Source: Pilaira anomala (Eukaryota > Mucoromycota > Mucoromycetes > Mucorales > Mucoraceae). From it: DNA of 64,000 bases. The stretch lies in the NCBI GenBank assembly GCA_025716855.1, contig JAIXMQ010000009.1, positions 402,001 through 466,000 of the forward strand, written 5' to 3'. Within the stretch, counting starts at the first letter, position 1. Each line of letters opens with the position of its first letter. Of the stretch, positions 1 to 11,232 are shown piece after piece. Below the pieces are notes generated by a model. The model had not been told where the DNA came from. It saw nothing but the letters and a program-made list of their open reading frames with translations, and made no database searches. Both the position numbers and the translations under genes were made by a program.

Positions 1-2437
1 GAATAAACTTCACGTGTATCGTGAAGATAGACAGTATCAATATCCTTATTACTACCAGTACCAACAACACGTAAATCTTGCATAATACGATCATATGAAT
101 CTTCGTCAATTTCAAAAGCGACAAATTTAGATTGACCAATACGTAAAATACTAGTCATAATTAACATGGCTTCAGCCTTACGAGCGTTGGCAGCATTGGC
201 ATCAGCAAGGGTGTTATAACGAAGTACTAATTTAGTAATGGCTGTAGAAAGTACGGTACCAAGGAAATAATCACCAGCAAGGATAAGAGATCTAAGTGGT
301 GGTTTTTTAGCAGCCATTACAGCTTCTAATCTTGAGGTAGAAGCAGAAGAGGATTCGGTATAAGCACTTTCAGTAGCATATGTACCATCAGCAAGAATAC
401 GACGAGGAGCAGCACCGCCAGAAGGAACAGGGTTTGATTTTTCAAGATTATTCTCATCATCATCAGCAGCCTCAGTAGCATCTAATAATTTCTGTTCTGA
501 AGCTAATAATGGGATTTCACCTAAACCTTGACGAATTTGTTTCCAAGCATCATCAATTTCCTTGATGCTTTCACAGTATTCACCAATAATCCAAAGCGCT
601 CCACGGAATACCTTTCCTGATTTCATATCGGCAAATGTTTCGAGTAATTTCTCTAAAATAGATTCTCTTAATCCAGGGAATTTCTCAACTACTTCGCGTA
701 CAAAAGAAACAACATCAACGGCTGCTGGGTTATTGGAATCTCCCAAGAATTCCATAAGTACATGAACAACATTGGCTGCTACTTCTGAGAATTTAATAGC
801 ACATGTATGAATAGATTGAATCAAAAGTTGACGATATTCAGTATTCTATATTAAAACAAATAAGTTAAAAATCAAGTTGATTTGCATAATACTATTTTTT
901 TTTTAAAAAAAATACCTTTTCATATGCATCATCTTGAGTCTTTGATAATTCCTTTTTAAGGAAAAGTACAACTTCTTGAACATTTCTTGAGGAAACCATT
1001 TCTAAAGCGATACGAATAGCCTTACGACGAACATCAATGTCAGGGCTTTTTTTTTAAAAAAAAATCGAAACGTCAGCTTTCCTTTCTCTCTATCTCTTTC
1101 ATTCATTTTACTCGTTTCTATCTCTTAATTTACCTAGTCAAAACTTGAAGAATATCCATAACTAAATCATCCAAAACGCGGTCATGCTTGTTTCTAATTT
1201 CTTCAAGTCTATCGAGTACAATAAGTTTAACATTGTTATCAGATTCCTTAACAATAAGTTCGATATAACAAGAAGCGGCAGCTATTAATATGTTTTTTTT
1301 GTTAATCTTTTGCTTTGAAAATTATACTCCTTTTTTTTATATATATACCTTTGACAGCAGCGGGGCTAGTTGTCAAATACAAGAGAATAGCAGCAGCTTC
1401 ATATTTAACAGAATGTGATGCAGCAGCTAAAAGTTCTGATAAACAACGAATATAAGCAGCCTTTTTAAAAAAAAGGTTAATATGCATGTACTTTTAAACG
1501 TGTCGTTATAACATTTTTACCTTGTTGGTTGAGCTTATCTTTGAATCTTTACGAATCAATTCAATCACTGCTAACTGTAATAATTCGTCAAAGGTAGGAA
1601 CTGAGTCAATTACTTGTAAAAGATAATGAACAGCAAGTCCTTGATCAACATTACAAAGTACAGCAAAGGCATTACGTCTACAAGTCATGTCTGCTTCCTA
1701 TATATTTGTTGATTTCAATTAATATCACGAGTCCTGTTGTTTTAAATAAATATATCCAAACTTACAGTGAGCAAGAAGGATTGGACAACTTCAGGAGCGT
1801 CAGGGAAAAGATGGTCAAATGACTTGAAAATGGCACCAATGGCAAATACGGCGTTCTTTCTAACATAGGAATGACGATGCTCCTAGAAAAAAAAAAGAAA
1901 TAAATAAGTATATATAGAAAGAAATAGATAGGCGTATCAAAATTTACCAAACAAGCTCTGACTGAAGGTACAAGAGGTTCAAGAATTTCAGCCTCCTTTA
2001 TTTTACACAAGAAACGAAGAGTAGAACCTCTAATATATTCGTTGGGATGTTGAAGATCATTCATGAGAGCGTTACTAAATCAATGGGAGAACTTCATTAA
2101 TACACTTGCATTTTTTTCATTTATACAGTATTACTTACCAAACAAGAATAAACTCTTCTTTAAGTTTACCATCTGGTTTCGTTTTAGGACAAATTTCCCA
2201 ATAGAACTGCAATAATTTCTTAAGTTGTTTATTTCTTGAAGGTAAAACGAAACGAATGACATGCAATAAGAGTTTTTCCATAGGGTCACCGTTCAACATG
2301 ATGACAAGTAATTTTTTCATGGTTTCGATACGTGTATCATCAGACCCCTTTTCAAATGCTCTTTGGAACTCTTGAAGTGAAGGTGTCTCGGTCGCGTCAT
2401 CTTGATAAACAAGAGTATAACAAAGGTCGGTTGCCAT
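1..2437 (-). CDS. SEC26: Coatomer subunit beta (beta-COP), N-terminal part, cut by window edge
   Basis: Beta-COP is part of the COPI coat that drives Golgi-to-ER and intra-Golgi vesicle traffic. The protein starts at 2437 ([14 protein letters not shown]) and shows the characteristic adaptin-like HEAT solenoid: [15 protein letters not shown], then, after a first intron at about 2138-2075, [20 protein letters not shown], then [14 protein letters not shown]. The splice was read by phase: exon 1 ends at 2139 and the next exon opens at 2074. Further short introns lie near 1893-1950, 1700-1770, 1460-1520, 1290-1350, 1040-1135 and 847-915. The longest uninterrupted coding stretch is at the left, 1 to about 845, and contains an acidic and Ser-rich linker. 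The C-terminal appendage domain lies outside the window. Family assignment is firm; the smaller exon borders are approximate. Confidence 0.92.
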
Positions 2438-2965
2438 TATTTTTATAAACTAATTTTTATATCTCGGTTAAAGTACTTTTTTGAGTTGATAGTTTCTTCT
2501 TTTGTTCAAGTTTGCCCTTTTTTTGTACAAAAAAATATATATAAAAACGTAATTTATAGAGATGAAGAAAAAGTGTTTAAATACGTGCTCTTCTTTAAAC
2601 GAGGGCGGACTGACAATAAAAAAAATATTGAAAACTGTAGTGTGCATTTATGTGATTGGATGATTACATTAGAAAGTTTAGCTTGAATGACACTGTACGG
2701 CTTAAATGGAATGGATATAACGCATTTGAAATTAGATCTCATATATATATACAGTTCTTAAGTGTACACCTTAACAGACTTCTCTTACAAAGCTCTCTCA
2801 TGTTTTATCATACTTATTCAAGCTTTAACAGTGTAGAGTGTTAGATTGCTTGTCTATTATCAGTCGGATTTCTAATGTTCTGGATATAATTATACAGTTT
2901 CTCTAAGAAAGGGTTTTTTCCCTTTTCTTTAGGCTAGTTACTTTTATATTTAGATTTACAAGACC
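2438..2965. promoter_or_regulatory. Divergent intergenic region between beta-COP and DHFR
   Basis: This 528-bp AT-rich spacer lies between two start codons facing away from each other, so it should hold both promoters. ORFs seen inside it are short, unconserved-looking and judged spurious. Just upstream of DHFR (2903-2932) is an imperfect hairpin, CTAAGAAAGGG, then T6, then CCCTTTTCTTTAG, which would sit in or next to the DHFR 5' leader. No MCB (ACGCGT) element was seen. Confidence 0.45.
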
Positions 2966-3650
2966 ATGACTATTAGGAAACCATTTGTATTTATGGCCGC
3001 TGCTTTGGCTTCTAATGGTGGTATTGGATACGATAACGGTTTGCCCTGGAGTATTCCTGGAGATTGGCAATATTTTGAAGACGTAACTACAAAGTCTTAT
3101 GCAGACGATAAGAGTCGAACCGAAGAATGGTGTAATGTCGTTATTATGGGACGTCTTTCGTTTGAGTCAAAGCCTATGAAGCGAATCCCCTTAGCAAATA
3201 GATATAACGTTGTTGTTTCAAGAAATCATGATTATGATGTGTAAGTTTATATGAATATGTTCGAAGAAAGTGACAATTAAATTACACGATACTAATATGG
3301 AAATTAGTGGTAATTCACCTATTACCGAATTAGTCTGTAGTTTAGATCAGGCACTGAATAGAGCTGATAAACTGGTTAAAGAAGATGGCCGTATCTTCAT
3401 GTTGGGAGGAGAAGAGATTTATAAACAGAGTATTTTATTACCTGAATGCACCCATGTTCTGATTACTAATGTCTATAGCTCAACACCTATTCCCTGTGAC
3501 ACCTTTATACCCAAAATTGACCCTTCCGTTTATCGCTTGGCAAGCCATAACGAATTAGAATCGTTCTTGAAGCAAAAAGTACCAAAAGGAATGCAAAAAC
3601 ATGAAAATTTTGAATATGAGTTTGTTTTATACATGCGAAAAAATAAATAA
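2966..3650 (+). CDS. DFR1: Dihydrofolate reductase
   Basis: Reduces dihydrofolate to tetrahydrofolate with NADPH, feeding thymidylate and purine synthesis. Two exons, 2966-3240 and 3308-3650, give about 205 residues, the usual size for a fungal DHFR. Family marks visible: FMAAALASNGGIGYDNGLPW near the N-terminus (substrate/NADPH loop), VIMGRLSFES (cofactor binding), NVVVSR, and IFMLGGEEIY in the C-terminal half (GG plus nucleotide-binding loop). The intron runs 3241-3307: donor GTAAGT, a textbook TACTAAT branch point at 3289-3295, and acceptor TTAG at 3304-3307. Phase 2 matches on both sides, giving D-V-G-N-S-P across the junction. An apparent alternative start inside the intron (GTG at 3270) is an artefact. 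The 3' end faces C1-THF synthase only 113 bp away. Confidence 0.95.
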
Positions 3651-3763
3651 TTGGTTCCTGAAATTCCCCTGATTTTTAAAATAAAGTCCAAAAAGTTAAA
3701 AATATAATTTACATTTTATTTTTTGACACAGGAGATATACACATGAGTTTTTTTTTTTCCTTC

Positions 3764-6700
3764 TTAGAAAAGACCTACAACTTCACCATTATCATCCAAA
3801 TCAACATCAAAGAAACAAGGACGAGTAGGAAGACCAGGCATAGTAGACATCTCACCGACTAAGGGATAAAGGAAACCAGCACCTACTGAAGCACGAATAT
3901 CACGAATAGGTACAGTGAATCCCTTGGGAACACCCTTAAGATTAGGGTCATGACTGAAACTATATTGAGTCTTTGCCATACAAATAGGAAGAGGAGAAAA
4001 TCCTTGACGGGTATAGGTTTCGATCTTTTGCTTGGCTAATTCACTGAATTCAACACCATCTGCACCATAAATCTCACGACAAATGGTCTCAATTTTCTTT
4101 TCGATAGGGAGATCAAGATCATACAAGAATTTAAAGTCGTTCTTTTGGTCACAGGCTTTAATAACAGCCTTACCGAGATCAATAGCACCGAGACCACCAC
4201 GAGCCCAATGATCACAAGGAACTGCGTCAGCGGCACCAGCAGCTAAAGAGCTTTCACGAATGACTTGCATTTCAGCATCGGTGTCATTTCTATATATCAA
4301 AAAGAAAAAAGTTAGTAAATAGAATAAAATTATTTATATCATTCAAACATACGTGAAGCGGTTGACAGCAACAACAACAGGAACACCAAACTTCTTTGCA
4401 TTTTCAATATGCTTAGCCAAGTTACCACAGCCCTTTCTTAAGAGATCTAAGTTTTCCTCGTTGTAAACATCAGGTAAAGGCTTACCAGCGACGACTGGAG
4501 GACCATCACCGTGGGTCTTGAGAGCTCTGACGGTAGCGACAATGATAACGGCATCAGGAACTAAACCAGAGGTACGACACTTGATATCAAAGAACTTTTC
4601 CATACCCATATCAGCGCCGAAACCAGCTTCAGTGATAACATAACCAGGTTCCATATCAGGACCATCCGAACCAGCTAATTTAAGAGCGATTCTATCGGCA
4701 ATAATAGAAGAGTTACCGTGAGCAATGTTGGCAAAGGGACCAGCATGAACAATAGTAGGAGTACCTTCTAAAGTCTGCATCAAGTTAGGCTTGATAGCGT
4801 CCTTCATTAAAACAGTTAAAGCACCACCAATACCAAAATCATCAGCAGTGATAGGTTCACCGGACTTGGATGAAGCAACAACCATGTTACCCAATCTTTC
4901 ACGCATATCCTTAAGATCAGTGGCTAAAGCAAGAACGGCCATGACTTCACTTGCAACGGTGATATCAAAACCAGTTTGACGTTCCATACCCTTTTCAGTA
5001 GGACTTTGGCCGATTGTAATCTTACGCAAGAAACGATCGTTAACATCCACACCACGTTGCCAAGTAATTGTCTCGGGGTCTACATCCAAACGAACAAAGC
5101 GAGCAATTTCGTCATCAGTTAATTCGGTAGGATCAGTCTTATTGATACCTAATTTTTCTAAACGTTTCAACATGACGGGAGCAAACTTTCTGATGCCCTT
5201 CTTAGCAGGACATAAACGGTTAAAGAGACCTTTGTTGGATTGAGTGTTTTCGTGGAACATACGTGCATCGATTGCAGCGGCCATTAAGTTGTTGGCGGCA
5301 GTGACGGCGTGAAGATCACCGGTCATGTGAAGGTTGAATTCGTCCATAGGAATTACTTGAGAGTATCCGCCACCGGCGGCGCCACCCTTGATACCAAAGG
5401 TAGGACCTTGAGAAGGTTGACGAACACAAGCAAATGCTGCCTTGTTCAAATGAGCGCCAAGTGCTTGAACAAGACCAATTGTGGTAGTAGATTTACCTTC
5501 ACCAAGAGGAGTAGGAGTGATACTAATTGGTTCAAATGTTAGATTTTATATACTAAACAAAAAAAAAGGAAAGTTGTATTATCTTACCCAGTAACAACAA
5601 TGTATTTACCATCCTTACGGTTTTCAAGTCTCTTTAAAACATCCAAATTAATCTTGGCCTTAGCAGTACCATAAAGTTCATACTAACCAATCGATATAAA
5701 ATAAATCAAAATGATCTCTCCTTTGTATACACAAATAAAAAACTTACCTCGGCAGAGTTTAAACCGATTTCCTTACAGAGTTCATCGATATGCTTGGGAG
5801 TTTGAGCCTTGGCAATTTCAATATCAGAAGGAACGGGAGTCTTTAATTCAAGAGGTAAAGGAGAGATATCACGTTTACGACTTGACTCTAACCAATTTTC
5901 AGCACTAGTAACGGTATTTTGCATCAACATGGCAACAGTCATGGGGCCAACCCCTCCAGGAACAGGTGTAATGAATGATGCTACTTCCTTTGCCTTTTCG
6001 TATTCAACATCACCTACCCAACGAATACCAGATTTTTTGGTGGAATCTGAAATTATAGATTTAGGAAATAAGGTTTTAAGTCTGGTATATTTTTTTCTTA
6101 CCTTCAACAGCGTTTGTTCCAACATCAATGATGATAGCTCCAGGTTTAATCCAATCACCCTTGATAAGACCTGCCTTACCAGCAGCAGCAATAACAATAT
6201 CAGCTTGCTTGACCTACAATTTCATGTTAGCAAAGATATATAAGCATATGTAATATATTCATTCACGTACAATGTTTTCAAGATCAGTAGTTTTTGAGTG
6301 ACAAAGAGTAACGGTAGCATTTTCAGCAGTTAATAAAGTGGAAACGGGAGCACCGACAATATCACTACGGCCGATGACAGCAGCTTGCTTACCAGCAATT
6401 TCAATACCAGTTGATTTCAATAAATGAATAATACCTTTAGGTGTGCAAGGCAAGAAAAGAGGTTCGGAAGCCTTTTTAGCCATGTTACCAATATTAATAG
6501 CATGAAAACTGCATAAGAGAAAAAAAAGGGTTTTTTTTTTTTAAAAAAAAACGAAGATCCAATCCACTTCGGTTGATAAACTTCTTACCCGTCAACATCT
6601 TTTTTGTAATCAATTGCTTCAATTACAGCGGCTTCGTTAAGGTGAGAAGGTAAAGGCATTTGAACAAGGATACCATGGATCTTATAGTCGTTATTCAATT

Positions 6701-7163
6701 GTTGTACCTTTCTCAAAAGTTCGCCTTGAGAAATAGTCTCGGGTAATTTTTCCATTGTGATAGAGATACCGATCTATGTTGACACACACACAGGGGGGTG
6801 GGTTATTACTTCAAAAAGAGTTGCATTATTATTATTATTATTATTTTGTTTTACCTCTTTAGCAGCCTTATCTTTCATTCTAACGTAAATAGAAGAGTCC
6901 TCTCGACCGCCAACTTGAATCATGGCTAAATGAGGGTTGAAATGAGGGTATTTTTGTTTGGTAGCAAGAATTTTTTCTTTGACCTCATTGCGAACAGACC
7001 TAAAAGAGAGAAGGTAAGTAAGATATACAAAGCTACTAGGTTAAACGAATACTTACTGGGCAAGAGCCTTTCCATCAATAATAGTTCCAGTCATAGTAGT
7101 ATATGCACGTTTTGATAAAAACGAAGAAGAAATAGGTCTTGAACGCGCGAAGGCTGACAGCAT
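3764..7163 (-). CDS. MIS1/ADE3: C1-tetrahydrofolate synthase (trifunctional), probable mitochondrial/cytosolic
   Basis: Combines 5,10-methylene-THF dehydrogenase, methenyl-THF cyclohydrolase (N-terminal third) and 10-formyl-THF synthetase (C-terminal two thirds). The N-terminal part shows [18 protein letters not shown] and [18 protein letters not shown], the NADP-binding Rossmann segment of MTHFD proteins. The synthetase part shows the P-loop-like [16 protein letters not shown] (around 5470-5520) and [20 protein letters not shown], and ends GEVVGLF. There are two in-frame starts. The upstream ATG at 7163 adds 23 residues ([15 protein letters not shown]...) rich in Arg/Ser with no acid and a RAY-T cleavage-like site, a classic mitochondrial presequence. 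The second, at 7094, begins [13 protein letters not shown], the cytosolic form. Exon 1 is 7163-7057, exon 2 starts at 6999, and several short introns follow. The 3' end converges on DHFR. Confidence 0.95.
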
Positions 7164-8010
7164 ATTATATACGGAAAAAAAAAATGAAAAAAATTAGGGT
7201 GTGACAATTGGTTTAAGTATAATATTGTGTTTGAATTGAGCAAATTAAATAAGCGAATAATGAGTACAAAGGTCTTTTGCATCAAGATCTACACCTTCTT
7301 CCTTGCGTCTTTTTATATTTATCATTAAAAAAAGGCAGTCCAAAATACAGATCATCTTTTTTTCTTTTCTTTTCATGGTTTATATATCATAAAATGAATG
7401 AAAGGGTTTATTTCTATAGTAATTATAAAAGCCTACTATTTATGAAGCCCTCATCATCTTTAGATGTGACTAATAATCACCTTATTTCCAAAAAAAAGTG
7501 GGTAAGGCTTTCTTAATAATGTCAGTCACATTCACAATCTATAAAAAAAAAAGTCTACAAATCAGATGAATAGATACGTCAATATATATTGAATTTATTA
7601 AGTGAAAATAGAGTCAAAATAATGATCTTTGATGATACGACCTGGACTATGAATGCATATGTGTTAAAATGTTTCGTCTTCTTTTTTTAAGTCCAGCCAT
7701 CCGTGTCTTTATTAACGGAACACCTTCTATATAAACAACACGAAGCTACTTCAAAATTGCTTGGTAAATAGTAAATAACAGATTATTTTCAAGTATCTTT
7801 AAAAAAAAAAAGGTGGTAAAAAGATTATTGTCTTTAGAGTCATCATTAAACATCGCCCACTCATCTTTTTTCCCCAAATCACCCAATTTTTTTTAAAAAA
7901 CAAAAATGAGTCCGTTTGTAACTACGTTAGCAAAGCCCTTATGCCAAGCTACACCTTTACTGAACTCAATTAGTCTTTTTGATAAAGAAAAACGGGGCAT
8001 TGTAGACATG
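7164..8010. other. Gene-free AT-rich spacer
   Basis: No reading frame here has family-like sequence, splice structure or length that supports a gene. It must contain the C1-THF synthase promoter at its left end. A short open frame at 7893-8126 (minus) overlaps the start of the repeat island and looks like chance or relic sequence. Confidence 0.4.
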
Positions 8011-8080
8011 ATTTTTTTGTTGTAGCGAAAAAAATTTAAGCCAATCAAATCATCGGAAAAGGGGAAAGAAATATATTTTA
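8011..8080 (+). repeat. Partial direct copy of the island's subterminal sequence
   Basis: The segment reading TTGTTGTAGCGAAAA, then AGCCAATCAAATCATCGGAAA, then GGGGAAAG repeats almost exactly the sequence at about 8385-8455 in the same orientation, and the inverted copy at about 10875-10935. It lies just outside the left end of the 8084-11232 inverted-repeat structure. It therefore suggests a fragment of an earlier copy of the element into which, or beside which, the present one was placed. Read by eye; exact borders are approximate. Confidence 0.6.
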
Positions 8081-8083
8081 GTA

Positions 8084-8458
8084 GGTACGAAAAAACCCAC
8101 CTTGAGAAAAGACTTACGGAATTCAAATTTCCTCAAATGTGACTGCGAGATCAGGGAGTATTTAGCTTTATCCAGCTACTGTATAGCCTAAATACTCCCT
8201 GTCGGGGGAAGAAATCAGTGATAACTGTTCGGGAAGGTTTATTGTTATTGTTACTGATATTGCTGTTGAAAAGCTATAGACTTAACAGAGCCAATTGTTA
8301 GTTAGGGAAGAGCAAATGTCATGAGAGCTAAAGCCTTGTAAACTTTCAATCAATCCCAAAAAAAAAAAGTTTTTTTTTTTTTTTTTCTTTGTTACAGCGA
8401 AAAAAAAAAATGAGCCAATCAAATCATCGGAAAAAGAGGAAAAAGTGAATTTTTAGGT
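8084..8458 (+). repeat. Left terminal inverted repeat of the island
   Basis: About 375 bp, matching the reverse complement of 10862-11232. Shared blocks in order are GACTTACGGA, AATGTGACTGCGAGAT, TTTAGCTTTATCCA, the TTATTG repeats, GACTTAACAGAGCCAATT, GGGAAGAGCAAATGTCATGA, TCAATCAATCCCAAAAAA, GAGCCAATCAAATCA. Differences are scattered substitutions and small indels, so the arms have had time to diverge. Confidence 0.75.
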
Positions 8459-10861
8459 AAAAATCAGCAGGTCCCGACCTTTGGATTTTTTCAAGTGTTT
8501 TAAATGTGGATATATCTCGGGATTATAAGAATTTTAGAGCAAAGATATTGAATGGTTTCTAATATAAAATTTGACGCTCTTTCGAATGGTGTAAAAATCA
8601 AAGTAGAGTAATTATAAAGATTAATGTTTATTGTGAAAAAGTCAAATTACGGTTTTTGTTAGGGCAGGTATATTTTTCATATCTAAAGTTATGAATCCAA
8701 ATACATGAAAAAATGCGTCTTTAAATTCTGCATCGACTGTATATCATGTTGTATATTAGATTAATTGAATTAGGATGACTTTAATTTGACAAGAAAGAAA
8801 ATTTTGTCCATATCTCGATTTTTTTTTTCATTTTAGGGGTAAAAAACGGGGCGTCCATAGGGGGTATGGTGCATCTAGTCTACTTTTATAGGGTGTGTAA
8901 CGTTTCACACTGCTTAAATTCCTATATACACCCCGTTTGTTTTTTTCCTTTAAAAATGTAAAGATATTGACAAATTTTTCTTTCTTGTCAAATTAAAGTC
9001 ATCTTAAATCAAGTATTCTAATATACAATATGATATACAGTCGATGCAGAATTTGATGGCACATCTGTCTATGGATTTAAAATGATATGTCTAGAAGCAT
9101 AAAATATACTTGCCCTAAACAAAGACTGTAAATTCGACTTTCTTAAAAATACAATAATAGCCATTAATCTTTATAATTACTTTACTTTCATTCTAAATAG
9201 CCTCAAATTTTATACTAGAAACTATTCAATAGCTTTCCTCTAAAAGCTTTATAATACCAACATATATTATCCACATTTATGTAAGCATTCAAAAAAATCA
9301 AAAAGGCTCGGGAAACAGTTTTTGCTAGAGAAAGTATATTTTTTATATATATAAAAAATATATCTTTGTATGAAGATATCTTCCCATATAAATTTAGAAT
9401 TTTTTTGATATAGTATTGTATAATAAAATAGTTAATATTGAAGGAATTTACTTTGACATGAAAGATTTCTAGGGCTTAAAATTTAAGCTGTGTTTAGTTA
9501 ATTTAGAGTGGTGGGTGACTCACCAATAAGCGCGCCTCATATAAACTACACACACCACATATTTAAGCCCAGAAAACCTTTCATGTCAAAGTAAAGTCCT
9601 TCAATATTAACTATTTTATTATACAATACTATATCCAGAAAATTCTAAATTTAGATGGGCAGATGATTGTATATAAAGATATAGTTTTTTATATGTAAAA
9701 AATATACTTTTTCTAACAAAAACTGTTTTCCTTACATGCACTACAAATGGAGAGTGCATGTAGCATGGTCTACATACACCTCGTTTTTCGGTCCCAGAAA
9801 TCAAAATTTTGACAAAAAATACCTTCTTGTCAAAGTAACGTTCCTCTAAATCAACTATTTCATTAAACAATATGATATACAGAAAGTGCAGAATTTGAAG
9901 GCGCATCTTTCTATATGATTTGATTTATATTATTGGAAACAGAAAATATACTTGCCCTAACAAAAACTGTAAACCGTTTTATCACAATAACCATTAATAT
10001 TTGTAATTATTTTGTTTTGATTTTTACATCATTCGAAAGAGTGCAAAATTCTGTATTTACCGTTAAAAGAACAAGCGTTAAACCCATTTTAATGTAAAGA
10101 TATATCTACCTTTCTGATTTTTGAAAAAATCCATAGGGGGGGACTAGCAAATTTTTCTAAAAAATGGAATTTTTTTCACAGCTTAAAAAAAAATAAAAAT
10201 TAGAAATGCAGATATATCTTTGTATTTAAATGGTTTTAAAGTTTAGCTTTTTATTGATGTCTAAGGTAGAATTTGACGCTCTTTTGAATGATGTAAAAAT
10301 CAAAGTAACATAATTATAAAGTTTAATAGTCATTGCGAGAAAGCACAGCTTCTATTAGGACATGTATATTTTTTATATACAAGATAATAAATCTAAATGC
10401 ATAAAAATCTTAGTTTTTAAATTCTACATCTTTGGAATATAACATTGTCTAACAAAATACGTCTGTATCCTGATTTGGTTTTTTTCCTGTTTTTGGACCT
10501 AAAAATTGAGATTTGGGTCCAAATTTCTTTCTTTTCAAATTAAAGTCTTTTATTTCACCTATTCTATTATACAATATAATATACAATCGATGCAGAATTT
10601 GAAGGCGCATCTTTCTATTGATTTAGAATTATTATTTTTTATGTAGGAAATATACTTGCCCTAACAAAAACTGTATATCGTTTTTTCATAATACCTATAA
10701 ATATTTGTTACTATTTTACTTTGCTTTTTGCATCATTAAAAATAGCGTCAAATTCTACATGTATTGGTAAAAAGCTAAGCTTTAAAACCTTTTTAATGTA
10801 AAGATGTATGGATATTTCTGAATCTTGAAAAAATCCATAGGGGGGGACTGGCTTATTTTTG

Positions 10862-11232
10862 CCTAAAAATACACTTTTTCCTCCTTTTCCGGTGATTTGA
10901 TTGGCTCGAAAATCTTTTCGCTACAACAAAAAAAAAAACCCTTTTTTTGGGATTGATTGAAAATTTACAAGGCTTTAGCCCTCATGACATTTGCTCTTCC
11001 CTAAGAATTGGCTCTGTTAAGTCTATCGCTGTTCAACAGCAATAACAGTAACAATAACAATAACAATAAACCCTCCCAAACAGTTGCCACTGATCTCCCC
11101 CAACAAGGTGCATTTAGAGTATAGAGTAGTGGATAAAGCTAAATGCTCCTTAATCTCGTAGTCACATTGGTGGATATTTGAAGGATATTCCGTAAGTCTT
11201 TTCTCAAGGTGCTGTGATGGGTCTTTTCGTAC
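10862..11232 (-). repeat. Right terminal inverted repeat of the island
   Basis: Reverse-complement partner of 8084-8458. It carries ATTGGCTCTGTTAAGTC, TCATGACATTTGCTCTTCCC, AACAATAACAATAACAATAA and TCCGTAAGTCTTTTCTCAAGG in the mirrored order. The CAATAA microsatellite is longer here than in the left arm. Confidence 0.75.

Larger units (their letters stand above)
8084..11232. mobile_element. Foldback-like, ORF-free repeat island (putative non-autonomous mobile element)
   Basis: The two ends are inverted copies of one another. The left end reads GTACGAAAAAACCCA, CCTTGAGAAAAGACTTACGG, ATTTAGCTTTATCCA, GGTTTATTGTTATTGTTA. The right end carries the reverse complement of all these in the same order with moderate divergence. 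Inside, a unit of about 390 bp recurs in alternating orientation. Its markers are TATGGATTTTTTCAAG, AATTTGACGCTCTTTCGAA, TTTTTGTTAGGGCA and CTTTAATTTGACAAGAAAG. Copies lie at about 8459-8850 (+), 8930-9315 (-), 9315-9490 (+, partial), 9560-9740 (-, partial), 9770-10165 (-), 10190-10480 (+) and 10490-10862 (-). No transposase-like frame was seen, so if mobile it depends on enzymes from elsewhere. A clear target-site duplication was not identified. Foldback or long-TIR MITE-like is the best description; the family is not recognised. Confidence 0.7.

Noticed and set aside
3270..3307. Separate gene starting with GTG inside DHFR
   Set aside because: It is intron sequence: donor, branch point, acceptor and phase all fit a 3241-3307 intron.
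7893..8126. Minus-strand 77-aa frame at the left edge of the repeat island
   Set aside because: Runs through element sequence, with no family features and no start context; probably chance.
8011..11232. CRISPR-like or centromeric array
   Set aside because: The repeats are large inverted units without short spacers, the organism is eukaryotic, and no centromere-associated LINE sequence was seen.
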